Shown here one piece after another: positions 37,056-45,448 of a stretch of 64,000 bases of DNA. How positions within the stretch are numbered: the stretch's first letter is position 1; the number at the start of each line of letters is the position of its first letter. The notes below the pieces were generated by a model. The model was given only the letters and a program-made list of their open reading frames with translations. It was not told the DNA's origin and did no database searches. Where the stretch lies: positions 304,632 to 368,631 of the forward strand of contig NZ_JAIVEM010000027.1 of assembly GCF_020404765.1 (NCBI RefSeq), read 5' to 3'. The position numbers and the translations under genes were made by a program. This DNA is from Paenibacillus sp. BJ-4 (GTDB lineage: Bacteria > Bacillota > Bacilli > Paenibacillales > Paenibacillaceae).

Positions 37056-37715
37056 ATGCTTACTTTTGATATCAACGTACTTTTCGATCATGGCGATCGT
37101 TTCAGAGAAGGCTTGCTTTATACCGTCCAAGCCAGCGTCATTGCCTTGATCGGCAGCTTTATTCTGGGAGCTGTCATCGCCATCCTTCGAATTGCGCCTT
37201 TTAAATGGCTCAACTGGATCGGCACCGCTTATGTAGAGGTCATTCGCAATATCCCGTTGCTGATCGTCGTGCTGTTTTTTTATCTCGGGCTTCCCACTTT
37301 GGGCATCCCTTTGGACGGATTTGTATCCGGAACGCTTGGATTGACCGTATACACAGCCTCCTTTATTGCGGAAGCCATACGGGCCGGCATTCAAGCTGTT
37401 CCCAAGGGGCAATTTGAAGCGGCAAGGTCCTCCGGCTTGAGTTACAACCAGACGATGATCAGCATTATTTTACCGCAAGCGATCAAAGTCGTACTGCCCG
37501 CGATTGGCAATCAATTCATCAATCTAGTCAAAAACTCATCCGTGCTGGCCATAGTAGCCGGACTGGATCTAATGTATTACTCGGATCTGATTAACTCGGA
37601 TACCTTCCTGCCCATCACAGTCTATGCGATCACGGCGTTGTTGTATCTTACATTGACGGTTCCACTCAGCTTTCTTGTGCTGTATATGGAGCGACGTCTG
37701 TCCAAAACATCCTAA
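37056..37715 (+). CDS. glnM: Glutamine ABC transporter permease GlnM
   Basis: This is a 219-residue membrane subunit of the His/Glu/Gln permease family with about five helices. The EAA loop EAARSSGLSYNQTMISIILPQA (about 141-162) docks the ATPase GlnQ, and VEVIRNIPLLIVV is the usual HEAD-like segment. The ATG at 37056 was chosen because GGAGG (37040-37044) stands 11 bases before it; the longer frame has an unrelated N-terminus. glnP follows after 14 bases, so the two permeases are probably translationally close partners. Confidence 0.88.
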   Translation: MLTFDINVLFDHGDRFREGLLYTVQASVIALIGSFILGAVIAILRIAPFKWLNWIGTAYVEVIRNIPLLIVVLFFYLGLPTLGIPLDGFVSGTLGLTVYTASFIAEAIRAGIQAVPKGQFEAARSSGLSYNQTMISIILPQAIKVVLPAIGNQFINLVKNSSVLAIVAGLDLMYYSDLINSDTFLPITVYAITALLYLTLTVPLSFLVLYMERRLSKTS

Positions 37716-37729
37716 GGAGGGAAGCCTGT

Positions 37730-38380
37730 ATGGATTTCAGTGGATTGTTTGTATGGCCTAATGTGCGGTTTATACTGGAGGGCTTCCTGCTAACGCTGGA
37801 GGTCGCCATTTACTCTATCGTGTTCAGCTTCGCTCTCGGTATTGTATTCGGCATCCTGCGCTATACGCGTTTACCTGTCATTTCACAGGTTGCGGCCTTT
37901 ATCATTGATCTCATTCGCAATCTTCCATTACTACTCATTATTTTCTTCATCGGCATGGTTTTACCATCGATCGGTTTTTCCATTTCTCTCAAATGGGCAG
38001 CCATTACGGGACTGTCGATCTTCGAGGGGGCCATGATCGCTGAGATTGTGCGCAGCGGCCTCAACTCGGTTCATAAAGGACAGGTGGAAGCCGCACGTTC
38101 CTCCGGGCTGAGTTATTTCAGCACCTTATGGCATATTATCCTGCCCCAAGCGCTTCGCCGTATGGTTCCACCCATTGTCAGCCAGTTCATTTCCCTGTTC
38201 AAGGATACCTCACTGGCTGTCATTATCAGTTTGCCGGAGCTGACACATAACATTCAGATTGTCGGTGGTCAAAATCAATCCTTCGTCATTCCGGCTCTGC
38301 TGTTCGCCGCCTTCCTGTACTTTGCTGTCAATTACAGTATGTCGCTAATTGCACGCAGGCTGGAGGTTCGCACACATTAA
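37730..38380 (+). CDS. glnP: Glutamine ABC transporter permease GlnP
   Basis: This is a 216-residue membrane subunit, paralogous to the preceding permease. About five helices are seen, with IIDLIRNLPLLLIIFF and the EAA loop EAARSSGLSYFSTLWHIILPQA (about 120-141). Together the two permeases make the membrane channel, with GlnQ on the inside and GlnH outside. AGGAGG precedes the ATG by 9 bases. It is the last gene of the operon and converges on a LysR regulator. No clear terminator is seen in the 28-base gap. Confidence 0.88.
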   Translation: MDFSGLFVWPNVRFILEGFLLTLEVAIYSIVFSFALGIVFGILRYTRLPVISQVAAFIIDLIRNLPLLLIIFFIGMVLPSIGFSISLKWAAITGLSIFEGAMIAEIVRSGLNSVHKGQVEAARSSGLSYFSTLWHIILPQALRRMVPPIVSQFISLFKDTSLAVIISLPELTHNIQIVGGQNQSFVIPALLFAAFLYFAVNYSMSLIARRLEVRTH

Positions 38381-38408
38381 AGCTTGTTGCCATTCATCAG
38401 GGCTGCCG

Positions 38409-39296
38409 TCAGTTGGAACGCTCTATCAGCATGGCCTGTATTTTTTCAATCAATCGCTTCACTGCTTCTCCAAGATAACGATCAGACCGATAAATCAGCT
38501 CTAGCTGACCCTGAGGCGCTCCCCGCAAAATAGGTATAGTACAAAAATGGGAATGATCCAGAACTGCCGCGAGGGACCCCGGCTGTAGGGTTACAGCAAG
38601 TCCCTCCTGCACCCAGCGCAGGATTGAAGGGATGGAATTTGTCTCCAAGACGGTTGCAAAGCGATACCCGCGATCACGGAAGCACTTCTCTACCAGCCTC
38701 CTGCCAGGATGATAGTCCGGCTGCATCGCCCAGGGTACATGCCTCAACTCGTCCAGTGTAATAGAAGAACGACTGGAGAAGACATGCTGGACCGGGACAA
38801 TAAGGCAGTAATTCTCCGTACGAAGAGGAAGCTGGACAAGCCTGTCATCCGTACCCGCATGCAGCGTAATGCCCATATCGACCCGGTTATCCAGCACCTG
38901 TTCTGTTACATCGAATGATGGACAGATGTGCAGGCTGATTTTAGGAAATAAGCGATGAAAATGGATAAGCATCTCTTGCAAGGGTTCCTCCAGCTCCGGT
39001 AGTGCGATACCCATTCTTAAGCTTCCACGTTGCTCGGTACGCAGCTCTTCAATAGAAGCCTTCGCTTGCTGCAAATCCTTGAGCGCATGAGCACTGTGTT
39101 GCAGGAGCAATTTCCCGGCCTCTGTCATTTTAATTTTTTTGCCTGCACGATCGAAGAGTGTCATTCCCAGTTCCTCCTCCAGTGCTTTAATTTGCAAGCT
39201 GAGCGTAGGTTGGGAGATTCCGATCTTTTCCGAAGCTTTCGTAAAATGCAGTTCCTCACATACCGCTATGAAGTATTGAAGCTGACGTATTTCCGT
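38409..39296 (-). CDS. LysR-family regulator with apparent ACG start
   Basis: This is a LysR regulator with an N-terminal winged helix and a C-terminal effector-binding domain (about 90-290), the latter recalling CynR/CysB-type periplasmic-like folds. The full helix-turn-helix is encoded (EIRQLQYFIAVCEELHFTKA...ISQPTLSLQIKALEEELG), but the codon where Met is expected is ACG (39296-39294), with AGGGAG 9 bases upstream. The first ordinary start, a TTG at 39197, would remove most of the DNA-binding domain. With ACG the protein is 295 residues, normal for the family. It is either a rare start codon or a start-codon loss. It lies between the glutamine and oligopeptide transport operons. Confidence 0.75.
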   Translation of the reverse strand, partial: TEIRQLQYFIAVCEELHFTKASEKIGISQPTLSLQIKALEEELGMTLFDRAGKKIKMTEAGKLLLQHSAHALKDLQQAKASIEELRTEQRGSLRMGIALPELEEPLQEMLIHFHRLFPKISLHICPSFDVTEQVLDNRVDMGITLHAGTDDRLVQLPLRTENYCLIVPVQHVFSSRSSITLDELRHVPWAMQPDYHPGRRLVEKCFRDRGYRFATVLETNSIPSILRWVQEGLAVTLQPGSLAAVLDHSHFCTIPILRGAPQGQLELIYRSDRYLGEAVKRLIEKIQAMLIERSN

Positions 39297-39340
39297 CTTC
39301 TTTCTCTCCCTTCGAAATCTCCAAACTGGTTAAAAGACTC

Positions 39341-39377
39341 AAAAAAGCGCGAGATCGGATCACTCCGGTTCGCGCTT
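39341..39377 (-). terminator. Terminator of the oligopeptide transport operon
   Basis: On the minus strand AAGCGCGA pairs with TCGCGCTT and T6 follows. A larger 13-bp perfect inverted repeat (39338-39350 with 39391-39403) encloses it and could form instead. Confidence 0.75.
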
Positions 39378-39404
39378 CTTTAAAGTTATTGCGCTTTTTT
39401 GAGA

Positions 39405-41225
39405 TTATTGGGCTACTTCCGCTTTTTCCGCAGTTAACGTTATATTCGCAAAAGTGTCTGCATCGTACTCCTTGCCACGGGTAATATCGTAATTGGCTAC
39501 CCGATTATTCAACGCCTCCAGCGAGTAACGGAATAACGTGGGTATGACTGGCGCTTCCTCACTCATATACGCCTGCCACTGATTATATATATCTTTACGA
39601 TAATTGTCGTCAAAGGCCTTCACCGACACACCTTCCTGCAGCAGCTTATCATTCTCTTCACTCGTAAAGCGCGAATAGTTAAAGTTGGCTCCGCGTCCAT
39701 ACAGCCCATTAGGGTCTACATCTGAACCTGTATTCCATGCACCGCCAAAAATATCAATGCCGGGATCATCCTTTTGCACACGGTCATAAAAGGAATTGAA
39801 CTCAAGCAGACGACCGTCCACCAGCTCGACATGTAGTCCGACATCCTTCCAGTTCTGCAAATAAAACTTCGCCAGCGATTCAGCTGTCGCATCCCCGCTC
39901 ATTGCCGCATAATGGAGCACCAGTTCCTTACCTTTAGGGTCCTCACGATAGCCATCTCCATTGGTATCCACATAGCCTGCCTCGTCCAGCAGCTTTTTCG
40001 CCTTGTCCGGATCATACGCGATGCCCTTCGCATTCGTATCATGGTATCCCTTAAAGGCAGGCGGGATCAGAGATGTTGCGGGAATCCGAAGTCCATGGTA
40101 AAGCTGCTTGCCGACCTGCTCATTATTGAGCGCATAGCCAAGGGCCTGACGCAATGACTTGTTCGCCAGCTTGGCATTCGGGTCCATAATATTTGTATTT
40201 TTCGCCTGATCAAACTTGCCCAGTTTAAAGCCTATATAGCTATAGGACAATTCCTCCTGACCGAGAAACTGTACATTTTTGGGGTTACTATCTACATTGT
40301 AGCGGGTGGTTGGATAGTCTGCCCAGTCAATTTCTCCACTTTTCAGCGCCTCGGTAATGACATTCGGGTTCACAACTTTCAGATGAAGGCCGTCCAGCTT
40401 GGGCTCACCGTGAAAATAATCGTCATTTCTGACGAATTCTACGGATTCGCCTGTAACCATGGATTTAATTTTGAACGGACCATAGCCAATGGGGTTTTTA
40501 CGAACAGGGTCAGATCCTGCCATATCCTTCACGGGAATGCCCTTGAACACTTTTTTCTCCAGTGGGAATGACCAGAGTCCCGATTTTATGGAGGGAGTAG
40601 CCTGTTTAAATTGAATCGTAACCTCTTTCTCATTCAGCACCTTGATGCCTGAAATGGTTTTGGCCTTGCCTGCGTGATAATCCTCCATGCCCACAATGTT
40701 CGTCATAAAGCTGTCGTAACGTGGACCTTCATAATCTTTGTGGCCAATGACCTCATAGGCAAAAGCATAGTCCTCCGCTGTTACCGGATTACCGTCTGTC
40801 CAGTTCAGCTTGGGATCGATTTTGACAGTCACCGCTTTATTGTCTGCGGAAAAGGAAATCGTCGCTGCTCCTTTATTGTCAATATTGAGGTTGGAGTCGA
40901 TGGAAAATAACGAGGGGTAGAAAAACTTAAAGACTTCATAATCGGGGTTTCCGTCATAAAATACAGGATTTAGAACACCTTCAAAAGGAGTATCGGACAC
41001 CAGCGCATAATTGATCACACCGCCCTTGATCGGAGCCTTGTCGTTCTTCACTGCCGTCACCAGTGCAGTCGTATTCACCTGCTTGCTATCCGAGCCGGAG
41101 CCGCCTGTACTGTCAGAGGTAGAACCTCCATTTGGAGCAGACGGCGAGCCGCTGCATGCGGCCAGAGAAAACACCAAAATTGCAGATAGAACAGGCAAAA
41201 TTCCTTTTTTCCAGCATTTTACCAT
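39405..41225 (-). CDS. oppA: Oligopeptide-binding lipoprotein (OppA type)
   Basis: This is a 606-residue extracellular substrate-binding protein of the SBP-5 family. The signal peptide ends in the lipobox SLAAC (Cys24), and a Ser/Gly-rich linker follows. YALVSDTPFEGVLNPVFYDG, NWTDGNPVTAEDYAFAYEVI (about 141-160) and NPIGYGPFKI are typical of peptide-binding proteins. AGGAGG precedes the ATG. It is the last gene of a five-gene operon (oppD, oppF, oppB, oppC, oppA). Di- or oligopeptides are the expected ligands, but nickel or opine binders share the fold. Confidence 0.88.
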   Translation of the reverse strand: MVKCWKKGILPVLSAILVFSLAACSGSPSAPNGGSTSDSTGGSGSDSKQVNTTALVTAVKNDKAPIKGGVINYALVSDTPFEGVLNPVFYDGNPDYEVFKFFYPSLFSIDSNLNIDNKGAATISFSADNKAVTVKIDPKLNWTDGNPVTAEDYAFAYEVIGHKDYEGPRYDSFMTNIVGMEDYHAGKAKTISGIKVLNEKEVTIQFKQATPSIKSGLWSFPLEKKVFKGIPVKDMAGSDPVRKNPIGYGPFKIKSMVTGESVEFVRNDDYFHGEPKLDGLHLKVVNPNVITEALKSGEIDWADYPTTRYNVDSNPKNVQFLGQEELSYSYIGFKLGKFDQAKNTNIMDPNAKLANKSLRQALGYALNNEQVGKQLYHGLRIPATSLIPPAFKGYHDTNAKGIAYDPDKAKKLLDEAGYVDTNGDGYREDPKGKELVLHYAAMSGDATAESLAKFYLQNWKDVGLHVELVDGRLLEFNSFYDRVQKDDPGIDIFGGAWNTGSDVDPNGLYGRGANFNYSRFTSEENDKLLQEGVSVKAFDDNYRKDIYNQWQAYMSEEAPVIPTLFRYSLEALNNRVANYDITRGKEYDADTFANITLTAEKAEVAQ

Positions 41226-41267
41226 TGTAAGCTCCTCCTTATAGTTGCCCTTATAATTGAATTTCGG

Positions 41268-42174
41268 TTAACCCAATCGTTGTCTGGCATCTGTGGCGCG
41301 TTTGAGCGCCTGACCGATGAAGTTAATCGCCAGCATCAGCACCAAAATAAGCAGTGAGGCAGGCAACCACATCCACCAGCTGTTCTGTAGAACATCCGGA
41401 TCGTTGGCGTAGCTCACCAGCGTCCCCAGACTTGGGGTGGATTCCGGCAGCCCAAAGCCGAGATAGGAAAGCCCGGTCTCAATCCCGATATTTCCCGCAA
41501 GACTGAGCGTCAGATTGACGATCACGACTGAGCTGAGATTGGGCAGCACGCCAAACCAGATGATTTTCCAATTGGGTGTGCCGAGAGTTTTGGAAGCCTG
41601 TACGTAGTCCAGCTCCCGCTCCGACAGCACCTTGGCTCGAATCAGGCGTGCTTTTCCGATCCATAGAAAGGCGGTCATGATGAAAATAAAAGATCCGATG
41701 CCGCTCTTGGGAACAATGCTGACGAACACGATCACCAGCATCAAAAACGGAAGCACCAAAATAAAATCAATAATCCGCATGATAATGTTATCGACCAGCC
41801 CCCCATAAAAACCGGCCAGCAGACCTAACGTTAGGCCAATAGCGGCGGATAGCAGCGTAATCGTGAAGCCAACCGTGAAGGAATTGCGTGCTCCAATAAT
41901 CAGCTGACCGAAAATATCCCTGCCCGCCCGGTCTGTACCAAGCCAATGCACCGAGCCTGGAGCTTCGCGGATCGCGCCCAAATCCACGGTTGTGACTACA
42001 TCCTGATTTACAAACAGGACAGAGGCATATATAAAGATCAAGAACAGAACCACAAATGCAATGGACACCAAAGCCATTTTGTCACGTACCCAGCTCGCGG
42101 CGCAGTACCGACCAACTGGATGGTGATTTACGAATGATTTGTGGTGTGAATGCTTCCTCCACCTGTGTAGACAC
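41268..42174 (-). pseudogene. oppC: Oligopeptide permease OppC, frameshifted near its N-terminus
   Basis: This is the second membrane subunit of the peptide importer. A GTG at 42174 with a GGGGGA ribosome binding site starts a 30-codon frame (VSTQVEEAFTPQ...SVLRRELGT) ending in TGA at 42084-42082. The rest of OppC continues in another frame from about RDKMALVSIAF. Removing one base from the GGG at 42089-42091 would join them as RRELVRDKMALVS and give about 301 residues, normal for OppC. Downstream, five to six helices and the EAA loop (YVQASKTLGTPNWKIIWFGVLPN) are intact. The ATG at 42077 lies 4 bases after the TGA, so reinitiation could still produce a nearly complete protein. Confidence 0.8.
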
Positions 42175-42207
42175 CTTACATCCCCCTCCTTCCTTCAGAC
42201 TTGTTCA

Positions 42208-43176
42208 CTATTCGATGCGAATGCGGGGATCAACCTTGCTCAGGATGACATCAGACAGCAGGGTTCCCAAAAGCGCCAGGAAGCCGGAAATCATCACCAG
42301 TGCGTTCACAACGGAAAAGTCCCGTTGGGTGATGGACTGGAGAAACAACTGACCCAATCCCGGATATCCAAAGATAGATTCGAGGAAAATGTTGCCCGCA
42401 ATGACTCCCGTCAGGTCGTAGCCCAAAAAGGCGGCAATCGGCAGCAAAGAGTTTTTGAAAATATGACGGGAGTAGATTTTCCCTTCCGGCACCCCTTTGG
42501 AACGCGCTGTTTTTACAAAATCCTTGAGCCGTGTATCAATGACCTCGTTACGTAAATACTGGATCGTGGCCGTCGTACTGAGCAATGCGCCTGTAAACGC
42601 CGGCAAAACGAGATGATAAGACTTGTTCACGTAATACGCCCATGTTCCCGGCTCCACCCCTACATCCACGCTGCCGCTGGTCGGAAACCAGCCGAGCCTG
42701 AATCCCAACACGTACAGCAGCAGCAACGCGAGTATAAATAACGGTGTCGCAAAGCTGAGATAGGTATAGCCCACTACCGTTTTATCCAGCAGACTATGCT
42801 GATAGCGACCGCTGAGTACACCGAGTGGGATGGCGATCAGATACGTCAGAATCAGGATGACCACGCCCAGAAAGAACGTGTTGCCCAAACGGCTGCCAAT
42901 CAGATCGGTCACGCTGATTTTATGTACATAGGATTTGCCTAAGTCCCCGTGAGCCAGCTGGACGAGCCAGTGCCCATACTGCACCCACACCGGGTCGTTC
43001 AGTCCCAGTCTTTGCCGCTGTTCCTCCAGTGCCGCCGGGTTCAGATTGGGCGTCGAGGTAATAAGTCCTGTCAGGGCATCTCCCGGCATGGCCTTGGCCA
43101 GAAAAAATATAAGCACGCTCAATGCAAAAAGCTGGGGAATCATAACCAGCAGTCGGCGCAGTGTAAATTTCCACAT
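42208..43176 (-). CDS. oppB: Oligopeptide permease OppB
   Basis: This is a 322-residue membrane subunit with about six helices. The N-terminal FTLRRLLVMIPQLFALSVLIFFLAKAMPGD is the standard OppB/DppB start. The conserved FVKTARSKGVPEGKIYSRHIFKNSLLPI (about 230-257) is the EAA loop that contacts the ATPases. GGGGGA precedes the ATG by 6 bases. oppF ends 13 bases upstream and oppC starts 33 bases downstream. It forms the translocation pore with OppC, so the state of oppC decides whether the importer works. Confidence 0.9.
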   Translation of the reverse strand: MWKFTLRRLLVMIPQLFALSVLIFFLAKAMPGDALTGLITSTPNLNPAALEEQRQRLGLNDPVWVQYGHWLVQLAHGDLGKSYVHKISVTDLIGSRLGNTFFLGVVILILTYLIAIPLGVLSGRYQHSLLDKTVVGYTYLSFATPLFILALLLLYVLGFRLGWFPTSGSVDVGVEPGTWAYYVNKSYHLVLPAFTGALLSTTATIQYLRNEVIDTRLKDFVKTARSKGVPEGKIYSRHIFKNSLLPIAAFLGYDLTGVIAGNIFLESIFGYPGLGQLFLQSITQRDFSVVNALVMISGFLALLGTLLSDVILSKVDPRIRIE

Positions 43177-43189
43177 ATTTCATCCCCCC

Positions 43190-44116
43190 TTATGGTAGCG
43201 CGACTTGATGGGATGGGCTGATTGCTTTTAGCGCAAACGGCTTTCCACTCGCGTCCAGATGTTTGGGCAGCTCGGTTTTGTAGGAAGACAAAAGCACTCG
43301 CCTTTTTTCAGCGTTCTCCAGCCGCTTTGCAGGATCGATATTGGGTATGGTCGCAATGAGCCGTCGGGTATACAAGTGCTGTGGATGCTCATAAATGTCC
43401 TGCTCGCTCCCTTGCTCGACCAGTCGCCCACGGTACATAATGCCGATTTGATCGCACATATGGCGGATGATCCCCAGATCATGACTGATGAACAAATAGG
43501 TTAGGTTGAATTCCCGCTGTACATCCTTCATAAAATTAAGCACCTGTGCCTGTACGGAAACGTCCAGCGCCGACACCGGCTCATCGGCAATGATCAGTCT
43601 CGGATTTAACGTCAACGCACGCGCAATACCAATCCGCTGCCGCTGCCCCCCCGAAAATTCATGCGGATATTTGTAAGCCGCATCGGAGTTCAGGCCGACC
43701 TTTTCCAGCAACATCTGTACTTTCCTCCGTTCCTCCTCACTACTCAGCCTTTCAAAATTTCGCAGCGGCTCAGCGATGACATCCAGCACGCGCTTTCGCG
43801 GATTAAGCGAAGAATACGGGTCCTGAAAAATCATTTGAATATCTCTGCGGAGCGGATGGCGATTGCTACGGCTCAGAGCGGCAAGATCCTTTCCGTTAAA
43901 AAGAATCTGTCCGCTCGTCAGCTTATTCAGACCGATGATCGTCCTTCCAGTCGTCGTTTTTCCGCAGCCGGATTCTCCTACCAGCCCGTATGTCTGCCCC
44001 GCCTCAATGCGGATAGACACACCGTCCACTGCTTTTACCTGATCCACGACGCGCTGGAAAAAACCGCCGCGCACCGGATAATGTACCTTCAGATTATTGA
44101 GCTCCAGTAATGCCAT
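43190..44116 (-). CDS. oppF: Oligopeptide ABC transporter ATPase OppF
   Basis: This is a 308-residue ATP-binding subunit. Walker A GESGCGKTT, the Q-loop MIFQDPYSSLNPR, signature FSGGQRQRIGIA, Walker B LIIADEP and switch His (FISHDLG) are present, as is the C-terminal oligopeptide-transporter extension after PQHLYTRRLI. KAVDGVSIRIEAGQTYGLVG is typical of OppF/DppF. The ATG at 44116 has GGGAGAGG upstream and overlaps the oppD 3' end by 23 bases; a longer in-frame N-terminus lacks a ribosome binding site. It acts with OppD as the ATPase pair of the importer. Confidence 0.9.
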   Translation of the reverse strand: MALLELNNLKVHYPVRGGFFQRVVDQVKAVDGVSIRIEAGQTYGLVGESGCGKTTTGRTIIGLNKLTSGQILFNGKDLAALSRSNRHPLRRDIQMIFQDPYSSLNPRKRVLDVIAEPLRNFERLSSEEERRKVQMLLEKVGLNSDAAYKYPHEFSGGQRQRIGIARALTLNPRLIIADEPVSALDVSVQAQVLNFMKDVQREFNLTYLFISHDLGIIRHMCDQIGIMYRGRLVEQGSEQDIYEHPQHLYTRRLIATIPNIDPAKRLENAEKRRVLLSSYKTELPKHLDASGKPFALKAISPSHQVALP

Positions 44117-45143
44117 AAGCAGCCTCTCCCTTTGCCTCGTCTTCAAAATGAAAATGCTGATAACATATACAACGGACCCAATGACCGGGGGAAATTTCAC
44201 TTAATTGGGGATGAGCTTCATGCGCCCCTTGCCCTATCCACGGAATACGCGGAGCAAAGCGGCAGCTATTGCGGGGAATATCCTGCAAGGAGGGAACAAT
44301 TCCGCCGATGACATGCAACGGTGCTCCCTTGGTATGGGAGTCCGGCATGGAAGCCAGCAAAGAACGTGTATACGGGTGCTGCGGATGCCGAAACAATTCA
44401 AAAACATCGGCGCTTTCCACAATTTCACCGGCATACATGACCACCACGCGATCGGCTACTTCTGCCACAACGCCAAGGTCATGCGTAATCAGGATAATGC
44501 CGCTTCCAGTCTCCTGTTGAAGCTGTTTGAGCAAGTCAAGAATTTGAGATTGAATGGTTACATCGAGCGCAGTAGTGGGCTCATCTGCAATAATAAGAGA
44601 AGGTCGGCAGGCTATGGCAATGGCGATCATCACACGCTGCCGCATCCCTCCTGACAGTTCATGCGGATACTGGGCATACACACGCGCGGGATTCGGTATA
44701 TCCACACTGTTCAGCAATTCCAGCACACGTTCCCTTTTTTGCTTCGTGGATAGTGACGTATGATAGTCGAGACTTTCCTCAATCTGCTTACCAATGCTCA
44801 TCAGTGGGTTTAGGGCTGTTAGCGGGTCCTGAAAGATCATGCCAATGCCCGCCCCGCGGATTTTATTCAATTGTCCTAATGAGAGACGGTTCAGGTCTGT
44901 GCCTTTAAAAAGAATCTCTCCCTCTATACGCGTGCGCTCCATGTCATGTAATTGTGCTATCGAAAGCGCCAGCGCGCTTTTGCCACAGCCGGATTCCCCG
45001 ACCACAGCCAGCACTTCATTGGGGTTGACCTTCAGATCCAGATGGTCAACTGCAGGGTAATATTGATCCTTGATGCGAAAGGAAACGGTTAGTCCTTTAA
45101 TTTCCAACACAGGTTCGATATTCAATATGTGTGCTGCCTCCAT
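44094..45143 (-). CDS. oppD: Oligopeptide ABC transporter ATPase OppD
   Basis: This is a 349-residue ATP-binding subunit. Walker A GESGCGKSA, the Q-loop MIFQDPLTALNP, signature LSGGMRQRVMIA, Walker B LIIADEPTTALD and switch His (ITHDLG) are intact. The C-terminal region after PQHPYTRSLL contains two cysteines (CRF and CIC), as in OppD/DppD proteins that carry a cluster or metal there. The ribosome binding site before the ATG is weak (GAGAGA). It is the first gene of oppD-oppF-oppB-oppC-oppA; the promoter must lie in 45144-45375. Confidence 0.88.
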   Translation of the reverse strand: MEAAHILNIEPVLEIKGLTVSFRIKDQYYPAVDHLDLKVNPNEVLAVVGESGCGKSALALSIAQLHDMERTRIEGEILFKGTDLNRLSLGQLNKIRGAGIGMIFQDPLTALNPLMSIGKQIEESLDYHTSLSTKQKRERVLELLNSVDIPNPARVYAQYPHELSGGMRQRVMIAIAIACRPSLIIADEPTTALDVTIQSQILDLLKQLQQETGSGIILITHDLGVVAEVADRVVVMYAGEIVESADVFELFRHPQHPYTRSLLASMPDSHTKGAPLHVIGGIVPSLQDIPRNSCRFAPRIPWIGQGAHEAHPQLSEISPGHWVRCICYQHFHFEDEAKGEAAYGITGAQ

Positions 45144-45375
45144 TCTCTCGCGGCCTTGTCCCGCTTACTCACACCCTGCTGATGTTAAACCTATCATAAA
45201 CATTACATACTGTTTTTGTCGGAATAATTTGAGTACATCCTATCACCAGTATATGGATATATCAATTAAGATTAGACTATCAACATCATTTAAAAAACCA
45301 ATGATTCAGCAATAGCGCGACCTTTTTGGCACAAAATGTAATGAAATAACCAACCACAGGTTAATTTTCATCACA
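45144..45375 (-). other. Upstream region of the opp operon
   Basis: About 230 AT-rich bases between oppD and the next terminator. The opp promoter must be here, but I cannot pick out convincing -35/-10 elements or an operator. No gene is seen. Confidence 0.35.
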
Positions 45376-45415
45376 AAAAAAAACCGCTTGGCCCTCTAAG
45401 GGATCAAGCGGTTTT
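45376..45415 (-). terminator. Terminator of the DUF6359-type gene
   Basis: AAAACCGCTTG pairs with CAAGCGGTTTT (11 bp), with an inner CCCT/AGGG. T9 follows on the minus strand. Confidence 0.85.
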
Positions 45416-45448
45416 CTCGAGTAGCTAACCTCGTACTGTCTTCGTTGG

